Positions 36,346-47,422 of a stretch of DNA of 64,000 bases are shown here, one piece after another (within the stretch, counting starts at the first letter, position 1; every line of letters begins with the position of its first letter). The notes beneath the pieces were generated by a model. The model worked only from the letters and a program-made list of their open reading frames with translations. It was not told the origin of the DNA and made no database searches. Made by a program: the position numbers and the translations under genes. The DNA lies in assembly GCA_944472155.2 (NCBI GenBank), contig OX235279.1, positions 64,965,543-65,029,542 on the forward strand, read 5' to 3'. Source of the stretch: Trichobilharzia szidati (lineage: Eukaryota; Platyhelminthes; Trematoda; Strigeidida; Schistosomatidae).

Positions 36346-37487
36346 GTATACATATTATTCATATTATTCTTCAAATTTAATCAGCTGACTGTTGTTACGT
36401 TTTCTTATTCTTTTTCTGTCTGTTAGTGTGAATAACTTCACTAAGCATATCTATTATTATCTCTTTTTTTGACGGCGATACCGGAGGACTAACTAGTGAA
36501 ACCTATACCTCACGATCAAGAGGCAAGCACAAAAGAATTAAGTTGGTTTATATTAGCTCGTAAAAACGATATTAGGTGTTGGAAGTGGAGAAAGTGATGC
36601 ATATTTAGGTTGATGATGAGTTATTTTCTGAAAAGGGAATTGAACCCGAAATTTGAAGTGCGTGAAATACGCAGAAGAAAAGCGAAGGCTTAATAATATC
36701 TACTGTTCCTCTGAAGTAGCGAACTCGTACCATGTACTTGCATTCAGGAAGTCAATATTTAAACTCAGGCTTTTAGGCAATTTTCCACTCCTATTTCTTA
36801 TGTAGTTATTCATTAATCACCACGTACTTTAAAGTAACCAGATCGTTCTCTGCTGATTAGACCCTACTTCATCACTTTCCCCTGATGCCACCGCAGAGCT
36901 GTGATATTCCTGCTGCAACGTTGCTTGTGGTTGCTGGTGCCGCCTTTAACTGTGCTCCGGGCTTGTTGAATGCTGCTCACAGGCTCCAAGTATCCGAAGT
37001 ATACTCTCTTATGTGGCGGTGTGTCAAATTTGAATAAATGCATTGGAAGATGTAGCCTAAAAATATCTACTACGCAGTCACCGCTCTGAATCAGCTGGCT
37101 AGGCAGTTACTCACGCTGTTTCATATCATGCAGTTTCACATCTCCTACATTACCGTTTACTAGTCCTTAGATAACACGTATAAATACAGTCGTCTTAACA
37201 CTGCCTATATTTTTGAAAATCGCTTACTCGTGGCTTGCAGTCCATTCGGCTTCATCCTTGCATTAGATGATTCGCCTTTGGGCGACATCTGCGATAACAC
37301 TAAGGCTAGTTGGATCCATTTAGTTGAGCTAATGGTGAATCTTTGTAGGGGTGTTTCCCATTAAGTAGCATTATTCATATGTGAAGCCCAGATACACACC
37401 TGGCGGTATGTTCGAAATTGGTGACATTTTTGCACGTGTTTGCTCTGATAATCATTTACTGCTTATAGTCATGTAATCCTTGAAATT
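36346..37487. other. Probable 5' untranslated region of CR1-like copy A
   Basis: No open frame of note. The part from about 36840 is less AT-rich and leads directly into the ORF1 of copy A, so it may be that element's 5' UTR. No boundary or target duplication was found. Confidence 0.35.
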
Positions 37488-38912
37488 ATGGTCCAAATCT
37501 CTGAAGAGCGTGTTCGTAGAAACACAATTGTTTTAGATGGTGGCTCAACCTCGGTCATAACTGCATTACCACTCTGTAATACAGCATTAACTACTAGCTC
37601 ACAAAATGGCTTGAGTGCTATTCTCACTCCTGTGATACAGGTGAAAGATGTTCTGTTAGAGAACTCTGAGTTCTGTAAATTAAACCTCCTTGTGAAAGAT
37701 ATCCAGAGGAAAGTAAGTGAACTTCAGAAAGAATTAGGTCAGTTTGATAGCATATCACTGCCAATCTCAAATATCACGGAGAGCCGCTCTGATATTGGCC
37801 AGGTCAAGTCTTTACTGGATGTTACTCAAAACAAGCTTTCGGATTTAGACCCAATAGCCTGTCTGTTAAGAAAACATCCTAAATAAGGCTGAAAATCTGA
37901 TTGACTGCTTGGCTGCGGAGGTGATGAAGCGTATAACCTCTTCTCACCAGGCTATAGTTTACAAAGTCCCAGATTCTCTGCCTCTGAAGACTGTAAGACA
38001 CAAAATCCTGATATGTTGCGGCATGGCAAGTGTTCCATGTGAATGCAAAAGACTTCGTAAAAAGTCCAACCAGACTAATTGTCCTATCACTTTTAAATTC
38101 AGTAATTCCCTTGATTCTAGTAAGTTTACTAAATGTCAAGATCACCTAAGACTGAATGGTCAGGATAAAACACCGTGTCAGAGCAGAATAATGCGTAGCA
38201 ATAACCTGGTCACCTCCTCTAGCTTAGATTTACCCAAAAAGGATCGTGCACAGCAACAGTCACCTAATGCTGACATTAGCATTCAGCAAACTACACAGCA
38301 ACCATGCTTGCCAATGGAACTAGGAACTGATTTAGATACCAGGAACCCTGTAAATAACGTCTCCCCAAAAGATGTTAAAATAGGTAGAACTGCTGCAAGC
38401 TGTTCTAAGAAATTCTTACCCAAACGTGGTAACCTCACCACGATGAACAAGTTTCGCCAGGTTGAGACTAATGATGGGGAAGAATACTTTGAATTCAGTA
38501 AGCTTCCTGAGAGTAAGAGTGTCAACAAACCCTCACCTGTTAAGAATAACCCCTTCCGAATCACAGGTATATCTGGAGGTTTTCAGCATGCACCACCTTA
38601 TAGAAAGTCACGCCCAAAACCCCCAAAGTCTTGCAGCCTAAGCACCTTTCCTCTCAATTTCCTTTAAGTTATATAACCAACACAAAAGTGTGTACCGGTA
38701 TGACGAATAGCACATGGATGGGTAGACCTTTTGATGCTATGCTTTTTAACCGTCAACCCAGGCCCAACATCTACTATCCTTATATCCAGGAACACATGGT
38801 AAATTTTCCAAGTGTCCCGAATCACTGGTACGACCCATGGCACATAGGACCACCTCACTGCACTCTAACATCGATGTACGGACACCCAGGTCGACCCCCG
38901 TATCATTCATAA
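37488..38912 (+). pseudogene. CR1-like ORF1 protein, two frameshifts
   Basis: Three overlapping frames make one ORF1. Frame one (37488-37886) has a Leu/Lys/Glu-rich stretch (LLVKDIQRKVSELQKELGQF) likely to form a coiled coil. A one-base shift in an A-rich run near 37870 leads to 37909-38667, with VMKRITSSHQAIVYKVPDS, an RRM-like start, and a Cys/basic patch (CECKRLRKKSNQTNCP). A second shift near 38640 leads to a Pro/Tyr/Trp-rich tail (38631-38912, NIYYPYIQEHMV...HWYDPWHIGPPH). The paralog at 62426-63662 has the same order. ORF1 proteins of this kind bind element RNA and form the RNP. As it stands it cannot give one protein without frame correction. Confidence 0.75.
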
Positions 38913-39640
38913 ACTCTTGCGTTGCTGATGTACACACCGAATTAGGTTATGGTGATATCTTAAGCCAGTTTGTAGTATCTGGTGGCTTATTCACGATATT
39001 GCTAACTAATGCACGCTCCCTAATCAATAAGATATCTGAACTAAGGACATTATTATTTATCGCCAAGCTTAATGCAGCTCTGATTATTGAATCATGGTGC
39101 TCATACTATGTACTTGATGTGCACATAGGCGTAGATGATTACACTGTACACCGTGCAAATAGAGACTGCAAGCGTGGTGGAGGATGTCTCATATATATAC
39201 ATAACTCATTCGTAGCCAGTAAGGTGGAAGATGGAATACTGAACGAGGTACCTGATTCACTCTGGGTTGTCTTTCAAGGAGATAAGTACAAGCTTCTCAT
39301 AGGCTGCGTTTATCGAGCACCAAGCTCAACCAAAGAAACTGATGCGTTATTAGCTAAACCATTTACACATGCCTCATCGTTTAGTACTAATTACAAAATA
39401 ATTGCAGGGGACTTCAATCTTCCAGAAGTCAATTGGTTAAGTAGTTCCGGCCCCCAACGCTTCGACGGATTACTTGCCACTATGGATTGTTATGGATGGC
39501 AGCAACACGTCCAGACACCCACTCGTGGTGAAAACATGTTGGACCTTTTGTTTTGTGATGACACAATCCCAGTCTCCACCTATGTTGGTAACAGATTTTC
39601 CATAGAGTGGTACTCTGCTCTCTGCCTTTCTCACCACTAA
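38837..39640 (+). CDS. CR1-like ORF2, apurinic-type endonuclease part
   Basis: The N-terminal endonuclease of ORF2, which nicks target DNA. Visible blocks: LLTNARSLINKISELR (Asn box), ALIIESWCSYYV (catalytic Glu), KRGGGCLIYIHNSF, LLIGCVYRAPSST, YKIIAGDFNLPEVNW (GDFN box) and MLDLLFCDD. The final SDH box is disturbed: the frame shifts at about 39605 and the following frame reads HRVVLCSLPFSP, so the expected Asp before His is not visible. Endonuclease and RT should be one protein; here they are split by this frameshift. The chosen ATG at 38837 overlaps the ORF1 tail, and the true start is uncertain. Confidence 0.8.
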   Translation: MAHRTTSLHSNIDVRTPRSTPVSFINSCVADVHTELGYGDILSQFVVSGGLFTILLTNARSLINKISELRTLLFIAKLNAALIIESWCSYYVLDVHIGVDDYTVHRANRDCKRGGGCLIYIHNSFVASKVEDGILNEVPDSLWVVFQGDKYKLLIGCVYRAPSSTKETDALLAKPFTHASSFSTNYKIIAGDFNLPEVNWLSSSGPQRFDGLLATMDCYGWQQHVQTPTRGENMLDLLFCDDTIPVSTYVGNRFSIEWYSALCLSHH

Positions 39641-40995
39641 ATACAGGAAACACACAGGTTTCAGGGAGCCTGATATGTCGTAGTTACAAACATACAGACT
39701 GGGGTTTAGTCCAAGAACTCATTCGACTCTGTCACTGGGATGAATACTTTACCACTGACTCCCTGGAGGCTGTAGCGTCCTTATTTAACAGGAATGTTAT
39801 CCTTTGCCTAGATACTGCTGCTCATAAGAAGGTAGTGAAATTAAGTAGACACCAAGCTGAATACATTCCGAGGGCATACCGCAATAAGTTAAGGAAGTTG
39901 AGGAAACAGTACTATTTGGCTAAGGATATATCACTACTGCACTTAATCCAGTCTCTTGAATCTATCAAGCGCCAACGCTCTCAAAAGGACCTCGACGAAG
40001 AATTAAGGGCGCTTGAAAGCACCTCCAAAGTTTATAACTTAATGACACTTCTTAAAAAACGAATGCAGTCGACGAGGAACATCCCCTATTTACTTCATGA
40101 CAAAGTTATCTACAATGAGCCTGCCACCATCTGTGAAATATTCAGTGAGTGTTTTGCAAACTTCAGTTTAGAAACGAGCATTCCTGGTGAAACCGGCCCC
40201 CTTACTAGCTCTTTCCTCGGAAGCACAGTGTTCACCAACCAATTAATAGAACAAGCAGTTAAAAGCCTGAAACCTTCCACTGGCACGGGACCAGATGGCC
40301 TCGCCTCTATAATTCTCAAAAACAGTGTGTGTAATATACCCCTATTACTCCTTAAATTCTCCTCAATGTCAATGGACACTGGCACTTACATTAATGAGTG
40401 GAAAACTAGCTCCATAATTCCACACTATAAATCCGGAGACAAGGCAAACGTCCGCAAATACAGACCCATAAATATAACCCCAGTTGTCTCGCGAATCATG
40501 GAGAAAGTTGTCAAAGATCAGTTGCCAGACTATCTACTTAGGGAAGAACTTGTTACAAGGTCTCAACACGGATTTCTCAAAAATAGGTCTTGCGTTACTT
40601 TCCACTTCGACTTTTTCAACTGCATCACTAGTAGTCGCGAAGCACGTAAGCTAGTTGTTGTTCTCTACTTCGACATATCTAGGGCATTTGACATGGTATC
40701 TCACAGTATTCTCTTTGAGAAGCTGTATTCATGTGGGATTTGCAATCCAATACTGAGCTGGTTGAAATCGTTTCTAAGCAATAGGGTACAAATAACCAAG
40801 GTTGGATCTGTATTGTCTCATCCTAGTCAGATCACAAGTGGGGTTTTGAAAGGCAGTGTCCTAGGTCCACTTTTATTTAGAGTATACATTAGAAGCATTT
40901 GCAACTGCTTCACCTCAGGTAAATCATTCCTATATGCTGACGACCTCAAAGTCGTTTACTCCTGCTACACTCATACATTACGAAGAAAATGCTAA
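39607..40995 (+). CDS. CR1-like ORF2, reverse transcriptase part, C-terminally deleted
   Basis: Linker and RT of ORF2, 462 codons. RT blocks in order: LKPSTGTGPDGLASIILKN, WKTSSIIPHYKSGDK, YRPINITPVVSRIMEKVV, SQHGFLKNRSCVT, LYFDISRAFDMVSHS (catalytic Asp), SGVLKGSVLGPLLFRV and FLYADDLKVVY with both catalytic Asp. Gln in the usual GVPQGSVLGP block is Lys. Eleven codons after YADD the frame enters 3' UTR sequence and stops, so thumb and C-terminal domain are missing. Copy B lacks a 12-residue stretch (GICNPILSW...) that is present here, but keeps the downstream domain. This copy cannot be fully active. Confidence 0.85.
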   Translation: MVLCSLPFSPLNTGNTQVSGSLICRSYKHTDWGLVQELIRLCHWDEYFTTDSLEAVASLFNRNVILCLDTAAHKKVVKLSRHQAEYIPRAYRNKLRKLRKQYYLAKDISLLHLIQSLESIKRQRSQKDLDEELRALESTSKVYNLMTLLKKRMQSTRNIPYLLHDKVIYNEPATICEIFSECFANFSLETSIPGETGPLTSSFLGSTVFTNQLIEQAVKSLKPSTGTGPDGLASIILKNSVCNIPLLLLKFSSMSMDTGTYINEWKTSSIIPHYKSGDKANVRKYRPINITPVVSRIMEKVVKDQLPDYLLREELVTRSQHGFLKNRSCVTFHFDFFNCITSSREARKLVVVLYFDISRAFDMVSHSILFEKLYSCGICNPILSWLKSFLSNRVQITKVGSVLSHPSQITSGVLKGSVLGPLLFRVYIRSICNCFTSGKSFLYADDLKVVYSCYTHTLRRKC

Positions 40996-41462
40996 CAAAA
41001 GTGTACAAGTGTATCACTTATGTTAAATTATTACCAAATTTGGAAACAAACCAAGAATAAGACTCGATGCCGTACACACCAAAGTTATATGGAGGAATTA
41101 CTTCAAGCTTTATTTTTTTCTCAAGTATTTGTAATCCATCCAAAACACACTTGGCTTTTTTTGTTAATGCGAAGACAATATTTCTATATTTCCTTATGTG
41201 CTCCATTGAATGACTAGTTATCATATTGTTCCCATAGACAAAATGACTGCAACCTTATAATTTTACCATGAACCAAATTTATGTAATTTAAATAATGCTT
41301 ATCCTTGCCTGTATAATTGGTGTGTCCTACATAGGTAGGAAAAATGTATTTTATTAAATTACTATTATTAAATATGCTTACTAATGGTATATGTAATTTA
41401 TTATATTGATGATGCCTGTAAACTGACGCCTCTCATGTGAAAATGAGAATATATTATTATTA
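40979..41462 (+). repeat. 3' UTR of CR1-like copy A
   Basis: Matches the reverse complement of 49986-50470 (copy B) over nearly the whole length and 43100-43515 more distantly. It ends TGATGCCTGTAAACTGACGC, then CTCATGTGAAAATGAG and AATATATTATTATTAA. The CTCAT...ATGAG hairpin and ATT tail are shared by the copies and probably form the RT recognition end. Confidence 0.85.
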
Positions 41463-43009
41463 ATTTAGGCTGTGGTTAACCTAACCTGAGCCAGGAATAG
41501 AAGGCTTCTCATTGTTATTTGTTGGATTGTTCCCTGTTAGCCATTAGGCTGCAGGTAGTGGCGGACATTTTAAACATTTCCACAGACTGACCAATGGCCC
41601 TGTTGCTGACGTTTCTAACAGGCTCCATGGTGAATGACAGGATTTTTGTTTGCTGGTGATTCTGATTTGATTTTGCGTGATGCAGCAGCAAGCAGTATGC
41701 CGCTAGAGATATCAGTTATTTTGAATGTTTTGGTCGAGCCATCGGTTTTCAGTCTCTCAAACTCTTCTCGATTTATCACCTATATCTGGATGGCTTTCAC
41801 TCGCCATCCAGGAAGTCTCTCTACACACAGGTTGTTTTTTGATTGTCTACTGAAGGGTTGAACTTCATCTCGTAGCCCACGCAGTCAAACAGGACTTGTG
41901 TGGTGTATTCAACAAGGATGCCAAAACCATGACAAGGGATTATGGGACACAGTAACTAGGTAGGACGGTTAAGTCTCCAGTACGCCCGATTCTTAAAGGA
42001 AGTGCTCTGAAAACAGCATCCCATTAGGGTATCACGCGCTCACAGGCAGTGCACTTGTTAACCGGTAGAGTTTCACTCTATTTATTCTCTCCACTCTTGC
42101 CGTGCTAAATTTATAGATAGAATATCATCACTGCGGTGGAATGGACAGGAGGAGGGGTTCGAGTCCCATGTCACGCTTTCTGAGACAGACTAATACGCAG
42201 GGGTTTACGGACATAATCATGTAAACGGTTGCTCTGTTTTTATTTTTCTTCCCTCGTATCTCCCAGGTGACTTTAAAACGTTATATACTCACATATGGGT
42301 GGAGGTAGGAGCCAACAAAGTAATGCATTTAAAGCATATGCATACTTCCCATAATCACGGCGACACTCTGTGAAATACATCAAAATCGCAGAGTAATCAA
42401 ACCCTACACGAGGTGTAATTAACTAAATGCGAACGGCAAACAAGTTGTTGTACATATTTGAATATTCGTCCATATGTCGATCATGATGACAAAACCAAAT
42501 CACAACCTATGAAGCGCCAATAAACCTGGATATCTATGAAATAACGAAAATATGCTAACACCTGAATTTCAAATCCCACTGACTCATTCGATGGTAATAT
42601 TCTCTTCCTGAATGCCTCATTCGACATTTACTGGTTCCCGGTCATTCTGGTTCCAGACCGAAAAGAATCAAAAATCCACCAGTTGCTGAATTATTAATAC
42701 TTCTCTGCATATTTAACTGGATTCTAACTGCTGTGGTGAGCCTTTTGCAGATTATATTGCTTAAGACATCGTTTACGGTGAACTAACTAACGTTTTCAAG
42801 CCATTTTTGTACTTTTGTGAGTAGCCCACCATATCGACCGAATGTAACGCAACACTCAGTTGTTTCGCTCATTTTCAACAAATTCAAACAATAATGGTGC
42901 CTAAGATTATGCCATATAAACTATTTTAACTTATGCAGAGTGTACTTACGGTCAATATTCCATTATCTTCCCTTGTATATATATTTTGTGTTAGTGAAAA
43001 ATTTTAAAC
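41463..43009. other. No gene recognised; one isolated box B-like site
   Basis: Short frames only. At 42156-42166 GGTTCGAGTCC is a good RNA polymerase III box B, but no convincing box A was found 35-60 bases upstream, so a SINE or tRNA pseudogene is possible but unproven. The rest is without recognisable structure. Confidence 0.35.
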
Positions 43010-43515
43010 ATGTTTACTCCATGTGTGCATTATTATCATATTGATGATGCCTGTCAACTGGAATCACTCATGTGCATAAAGTGGGAATTTATTATTGTAA
43101 GACGCATTTTATTGTTTTATGAGGGAATTCACTTCAAGCTTCATTTATTTTCCCAAGTATCTCTAATCCATCCAAAGAATACTTGGGTTTTTTGTTAATG
43201 CGAAGTCAGTATCTCTATATTTCTTGATGTGTTCCATTGAATCACCAGTTATCCAATTTTTCTCACAAACTAAAGATAAAATGACAGCAACCACGTTATT
43301 TAACCGTTAATCATATAATTTAAATATGTAACTTAAACAATTCTTATCCATGCCTGTATAACTTGTGTGTCCTACATTTGTAGGAATAAATATGTACCTT
43401 ATTATATTATCATTACTAACCATACTTACTAATCGTATGTGTAATTTATCGAATTGATGATGCCTGTAAACTGGCGTCCCTCATGTAAAAAAATGAGAAT
43501 ATACTATTATTATTA
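43010..43515 (+). repeat. Two tandem CR1-like 3' ends
   Basis: 43029-43098 carries a diverged end block (TTGATGATGCCTGTCAACTG...ACTCATGTGCATAAAG...TTATTATTG). Immediately after it, 43110-43515 carries a second, fuller 3' UTR ending TGATGATGCCTGTAAACTGG, CTCATGTAAAAAAATGAG and ATTATTATTATT. Both are on the plus strand and belong to the same group as copies A and B, but with clear divergence. No ORF is attached. Confidence 0.78.
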
Positions 43516-45272
43516 TTGCTAAGGAATGATTTAAGCCATCCTAATAATGGGTCACGTATTCCTAAGGATTTCAGCTTATGTATTAGTAGTAAATGGTTGA
43601 TACGGTCAATTGCCTTAGAAATGTCAAAGTAGATGACAAGTACTAGTTGCCGTCTGTCACGGCTGCTGGTCACAAAATTTAAGAAGTCTAAGTGGCATGT
43701 TAAACAAGATCTCGATTTTAATAATTCATGTTGTTTCGGACTTATAATGTTACAGCATATGCTTGATTAGGTTATCTTTAACGAGTCTCTCCATAATTCC
43801 AGCTGCAATAGGTGTGGTATTGATTTGACTGTAGTTACTGACTTCTGTTCTCTAGCCAGATTTGTGCTTAGGGATAACAAATGTTGTTTTCCATTTATTA
43901 GGGTAAATTTGAGTTTCTAGGGACATTGTGAATATTTATAAAAATAGGATGATATGTCGTCAGTACCAAAACTTTTTGAGCTTTCAAGGTTTCCTATAGT
44001 TTGCTTAATGTTAGTATAAGTAAATTCAACAGTACTAATTAGGTTTGATGTGTGTGGAGATGGAGTTTGTGCTTCATTAGTAGCAGGGTGTATATTGAGC
44101 AACCGGATTGTGGGCTTAAGGTAGTTACCTGCAAAAGTTGAGTTAAATAATTCACACATGTCTGCGGAATTGGTGTCTATGAGGAGAGAAATGTGATTTT
44201 TGCGATTCATTCGCTTCTTTAAGATTTCTGTGAGTACATACACTTGCAGGACTGGCTACTGCGATGCGTTCTTCGTTTCTCATACGGAAATCTCGAGCTT
44301 GTGAGATGGAGCCAAGAGTGTTAAGCATCAAATCTATTGTGCCAATGTCGTGGTGTTTGAAGTAGCTTGTTGAGAGTCTCTTCAGTTTCGTACGATCCTT
44401 TAGTTTTTTTATGAATGACTTTCTATTTGGAAAAAGCTTAAGTGTTTGGAGTGGAATGACAACATCTTGGCATGTGTTTGAGTTATGGTAGAAGATCTCA
44501 GAGTTCTCGAGAGGTCATCACTAATGAAGTATTCACCCCATTCGGAGGATCTTAGCTCTGATTCTACTAGGGGTACCTGACTGTAGTTCCTATATATTAC
44601 TTATTGTGAAGTGGGGGTATGAGCTGCATTGCTACTCCGTGGAAGTGGTAGAGCACACATCACTGTTTTGTGGTCACTAACTTAAAACTTAGAACCCACT
44701 AAGATTGAGAGGGGACTTATATCGTGACAGAATATTAAGTCCAGTACGTTGTCACCTCTTGTAGGGATAGTGACAGTTTGTTTCCAGCCGAAAATTTTCA
44801 GTGTGCCTAAGAGCTTTTCATATTTAGTTGGCCCTGTTAATAAATCCCAGTTGATTTCGGGTAGGTTGAAGTTTCCACATATGATCTTATGTCCGTATGA
44901 AAGAGTGGATACTTGCTCCAGTACATTTATAAGTTGTGTTTCGTAATCACTAAGGGTGCCAGGTGCTCTGTAGATACATCCTTTTAGTAGTGTAGCACTT
45001 TTGAAGTGTACGTTGAGCCATAGGGTGTCGTGAATGTCATTGAGTTCCCTATTTTCTAGCTGTAATGCAGTAAGTGTGTTCAGGAAATAAATTAAGCAGC
45101 CTCCTCCCTTGCCACCCTTCCTGTCACAAAGAAAGTGTGTGTACCCATCGATGCTTATCTCTTCGCCTGGTATATTGGAGTGACACCAGGATTCGGTAGT
45201 AATAATTATTGGGGGTTTGTATACCAGATGCGAATGGACTATTTTTACAATATTCAAGTTGAATACACGCAC
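43516..45272 (-). pseudogene. CR1-like element, copy C (minus), broken
   Basis: Minus strand from 45272: endonuclease (45272-44682) with IIITTESWCHSNIPG, GGKGGGCLIYFLN, LLKGCIYRAPGTLSD, YGHKIICGNFNLPEINW (Asp of GDFN is Asn) and VLDLIFCHDIS; linker (44243-43917) with LTEILKKRMNRKNHISLL and SFGTDDISSYF; RT start (43673-43516) with LVIYFDISKAIDRINHLLL and GWLKSFLSN. It then stops abruptly against the ATT tail of the plus-strand 3' end at 43515. It is related to copies A and B but from another subfamily. It is inactive, because the RT catalytic box is absent and frames are interrupted. Confidence 0.82.
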
Positions 45273-45854
45273 AAAAATACATGGAACATTTCTTTAATAT
45301 TACAAAATAGTAACTTAGAATAGTAGTAAACATAATTATAAAAAGGAAAGAAAGAAAAAGTATAAGAAAATTTGCACAGCAGCCCATGTTATTTCCAATA
45401 ATATGTACTTTCGCTGCAGGATTATCAGTTTTATGTATCTGCATGTGTGATTGTTCATGTCATGTGTCCATGTGAGACATTCATATGTGGTGCAGAAGTG
45501 TAATTTTAATATCTATAAAATCAATAAATGTAATACAAGTATCTTTTCAATTTTGAGCATTTGGATGTTGCTTACATATGTGAATCATAGGATATCAGCG
45601 ACAGTTGTGTGTGGCAATAGTCTTTAACATCGGAGAGTTTTGTAAGGACAACATGCTCTTTGCGTGTACATAGTGTGAAGCAATTAGAAGATATAGAATA
45701 AACAAAATTGTCACGTACTTTAGGAGGTTCATAACAGTACTATAGGTTCAGTGAGTATATATATGTGTATGAGTGTCACAATTTGTCTCGCAGCGTATTA
45801 CAACAGATGGTAGTACAGTAAACGTTCACAGAGTAGTTTGATATGGCAATAAAT
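45273..45854 (-). other. Between CR1-like copy C and the R2-type element
   Basis: No gene. It may contain the 3' UTR of R2-superclade copy 1, which reads on the minus strand and ends its ORF at 45855, but no tail or target duplication was identified. Confidence 0.35.
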
Positions 45855-46532
45855 TTACAACATCATTGGTTCATTTTTTCCACGTCTGAGTCTATAGGTT
45901 CCACGCATATAAGTATCATAGATTTTCAAAGAGCCTTTGATGGTTGAGATGCAGAGGTGCGAAATGTCGAAGGAGGTGAAAAACAGTCTGCGAAGGTATT
46001 CTGCAGAGAGTTGACTGATCATCCCTGGATAAGAGATTACAATAGGAATTTGCAAGATTCTTTGAACTGTACGTCCCACTGCAGACAGGAACCGTTGGCA
46101 TGCAGCAACCATCGTTGGAGTTCCGTATTTTGACATCTTCGACGCATGGCTGATATAAATGAAAGCGTCGCTACAGATTGTTACGTCGGGAATGTATGGT
46201 ACTCCGTCTAACAAGATAATCAGATCAGGTTTACAGAAAGACGTGGGAGTTGGAACACATGGCTCGACGTAAAATCTGGTATTCATTTTGCGCAGTTTGT
46301 TAGCGATCAGCTTGAGGACGTAGTTGTGTCTCTTGCATCTGACGTCATGATTTAGAGCGCAATACTGAAGAATATGTTGAAGATTTTTCGGTTGACCACA
46401 CCCGCCACTGCAGTTGCTGTCCGCTGCAGGACGTCCACGCTTACGTCCCGTTTTTGTGCCCAAGAGGCCTCCACGCAGTTGAACGGCCCGTACATAGAGC
46501 TTGGCAAGACCATTTCGGGGTTGAGAAGCCAT
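45855..46532 (-). CDS. R2-type C-terminal CCHC finger and restriction-like endonuclease
   Basis: 225 codons, internal ATG, really the C-terminus of the R2-type protein. CSGGCGQPKNLQHILQYC gives the CCHC knuckle found before the endonuclease of this superclade. About 60 residues later KPDLIILLDGVPYIPDVTI gives the PD...D motif of the restriction-like endonuclease (Asp of KPDL, Asp of PDVT), followed by a helix with Lys and Tyr (YISHASKMSKYGTP). This domain cleaves the target. No stop or lost key residue is visible in this part. Confidence 0.82.
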   Translation of the reverse strand: MASQPRNGLAKLYVRAVQLRGGLLGTKTGRKRGRPAADSNCSGGCGQPKNLQHILQYCALNHDVRCKRHNYVLKLIANKLRKMNTRFYVEPCVPTPTSFCKPDLIILLDGVPYIPDVTICSDAFIYISHASKMSKYGTPTMVAACQRFLSAVGRTVQRILQIPIVISYPGMISQLSAEYLRRLFFTSFDISHLCISTIKGSLKIYDTYMRGTYRLRRGKNEPMML

Positions 46533-46914
46533 TTGTGAGATTCAGGGCATTTTGTTGACTCAGTCAAACCGTAACCATCCCCCGATGAGTGTAGCTGTTG
46601 TGCCCAGCTTTCATGGGCTTCTTCTGCTGATGTTACTATTTGTCTGCATCGGAAGATTGCAGATCCTAAGAAAAGGTGTGAAGGTGGCGGAGGACGCGAT
46701 GCTGCGTATGAGCGGATTCCTATTGCTGAGCAGTGCCTCGATTCTTTTGCGCCTGTGAATCGGAATCGTTGTTGAGAAATTCAAAACTCCCAGGCCTCCC
46801 TTTTTGATATGGGTGTGAGAGTCTCTTTCGACGGGTGAAGCCAGGGGCGGCCAGCTACACGAATAAGTTTGTCCATCGTTTTCAGAGTATTCCTTCAGTG
46901 ATGCTGAGAGTCAG

Positions 46915-47380
46915 TCAATATAGTAGACGAGGAATCAGATTATTCTTCAGGATTCTCATTCGTTGGTGAGGTTTAAGGGGAGCAATTTTCACATTGTCTG
47001 AGTATTCATTGGGGACGCCGACATGATCGAAGCAGCGCCTGAGCTTGTAATTGAAGGGAACACACAGATAGGTAAATTCCTTTGTTGGCGAGATGGCTGG
47101 AATTGACTGAGAGTTGATATTGCAGACAGCAGGGTAAAAAGACAAAGATTTTATGCTCTGCGTCATCGACTATATTGATTATGCGACTTTTGTCAATGTT
47201 TATCGATAATCCCTCCAGCTCCAGCGAGGCAGCGATACAGCTGAGTTTGTTTTGAAGAGCCGCAGCATTTGGAGCCAGGATGATGAGATCATCAGCATAT
47301 GCTATGTAGTGCAGAGGATGGCCATCGACGTAGATGGGGTCATGGGCTTCAAGAACATTGAGTATTTCATCCATAGTCAT
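46915..47380 (-). pseudogene. R2-type reverse transcriptase, second part, frameshifted
   Basis: Continues after the TGA: ILNVLEAHDPIYVDG, then HYIAYADDLIILAPNAAAL with the catalytic YADD intact, then GLSINIDKSRIINIVDDAE. Near 47160 the frame changes and 47166-46915 goes on with FTYLCVPFNYK and RILKNNLIPRLLY, the RT thumb and linker. The region from 46915 to 46533 is read only through further stops. Confidence 0.8.
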
Positions 47381-47422
47381 GATGAAGAGAAGCGGTGACA
47401 GAGGGTCACCCTGTTTGACTCC

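Larger units (their letters stand above)
37488..41462 (+). mobile_element. CR1-like non-LTR retrotransposon, copy A
   Basis: A plus-strand element with ORF1 (37488-38912, frameshifted), an endonuclease (38837-39640), RT (39607-40995) and a 3' UTR that ends in a small hairpin and ATT repeats (41437-41462). The sequence jumps from just after the RT YADD box straight into the 3' UTR at about 40979; copy B shows that about 1.4 kb of RT thumb and C-terminus is missing. It lies in the sense direction in intron 3 of the host gene. Related to schistosome CR1-type elements (SR1/Perere group) by inference only. Confidence 0.88.

Noticed and set aside
42040..42175. tRNA or SINE at the GGTTCGAGTCC site
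   Set aside because: Only box B is convincing. No acceptor stem or box A at a suitable distance could be found.
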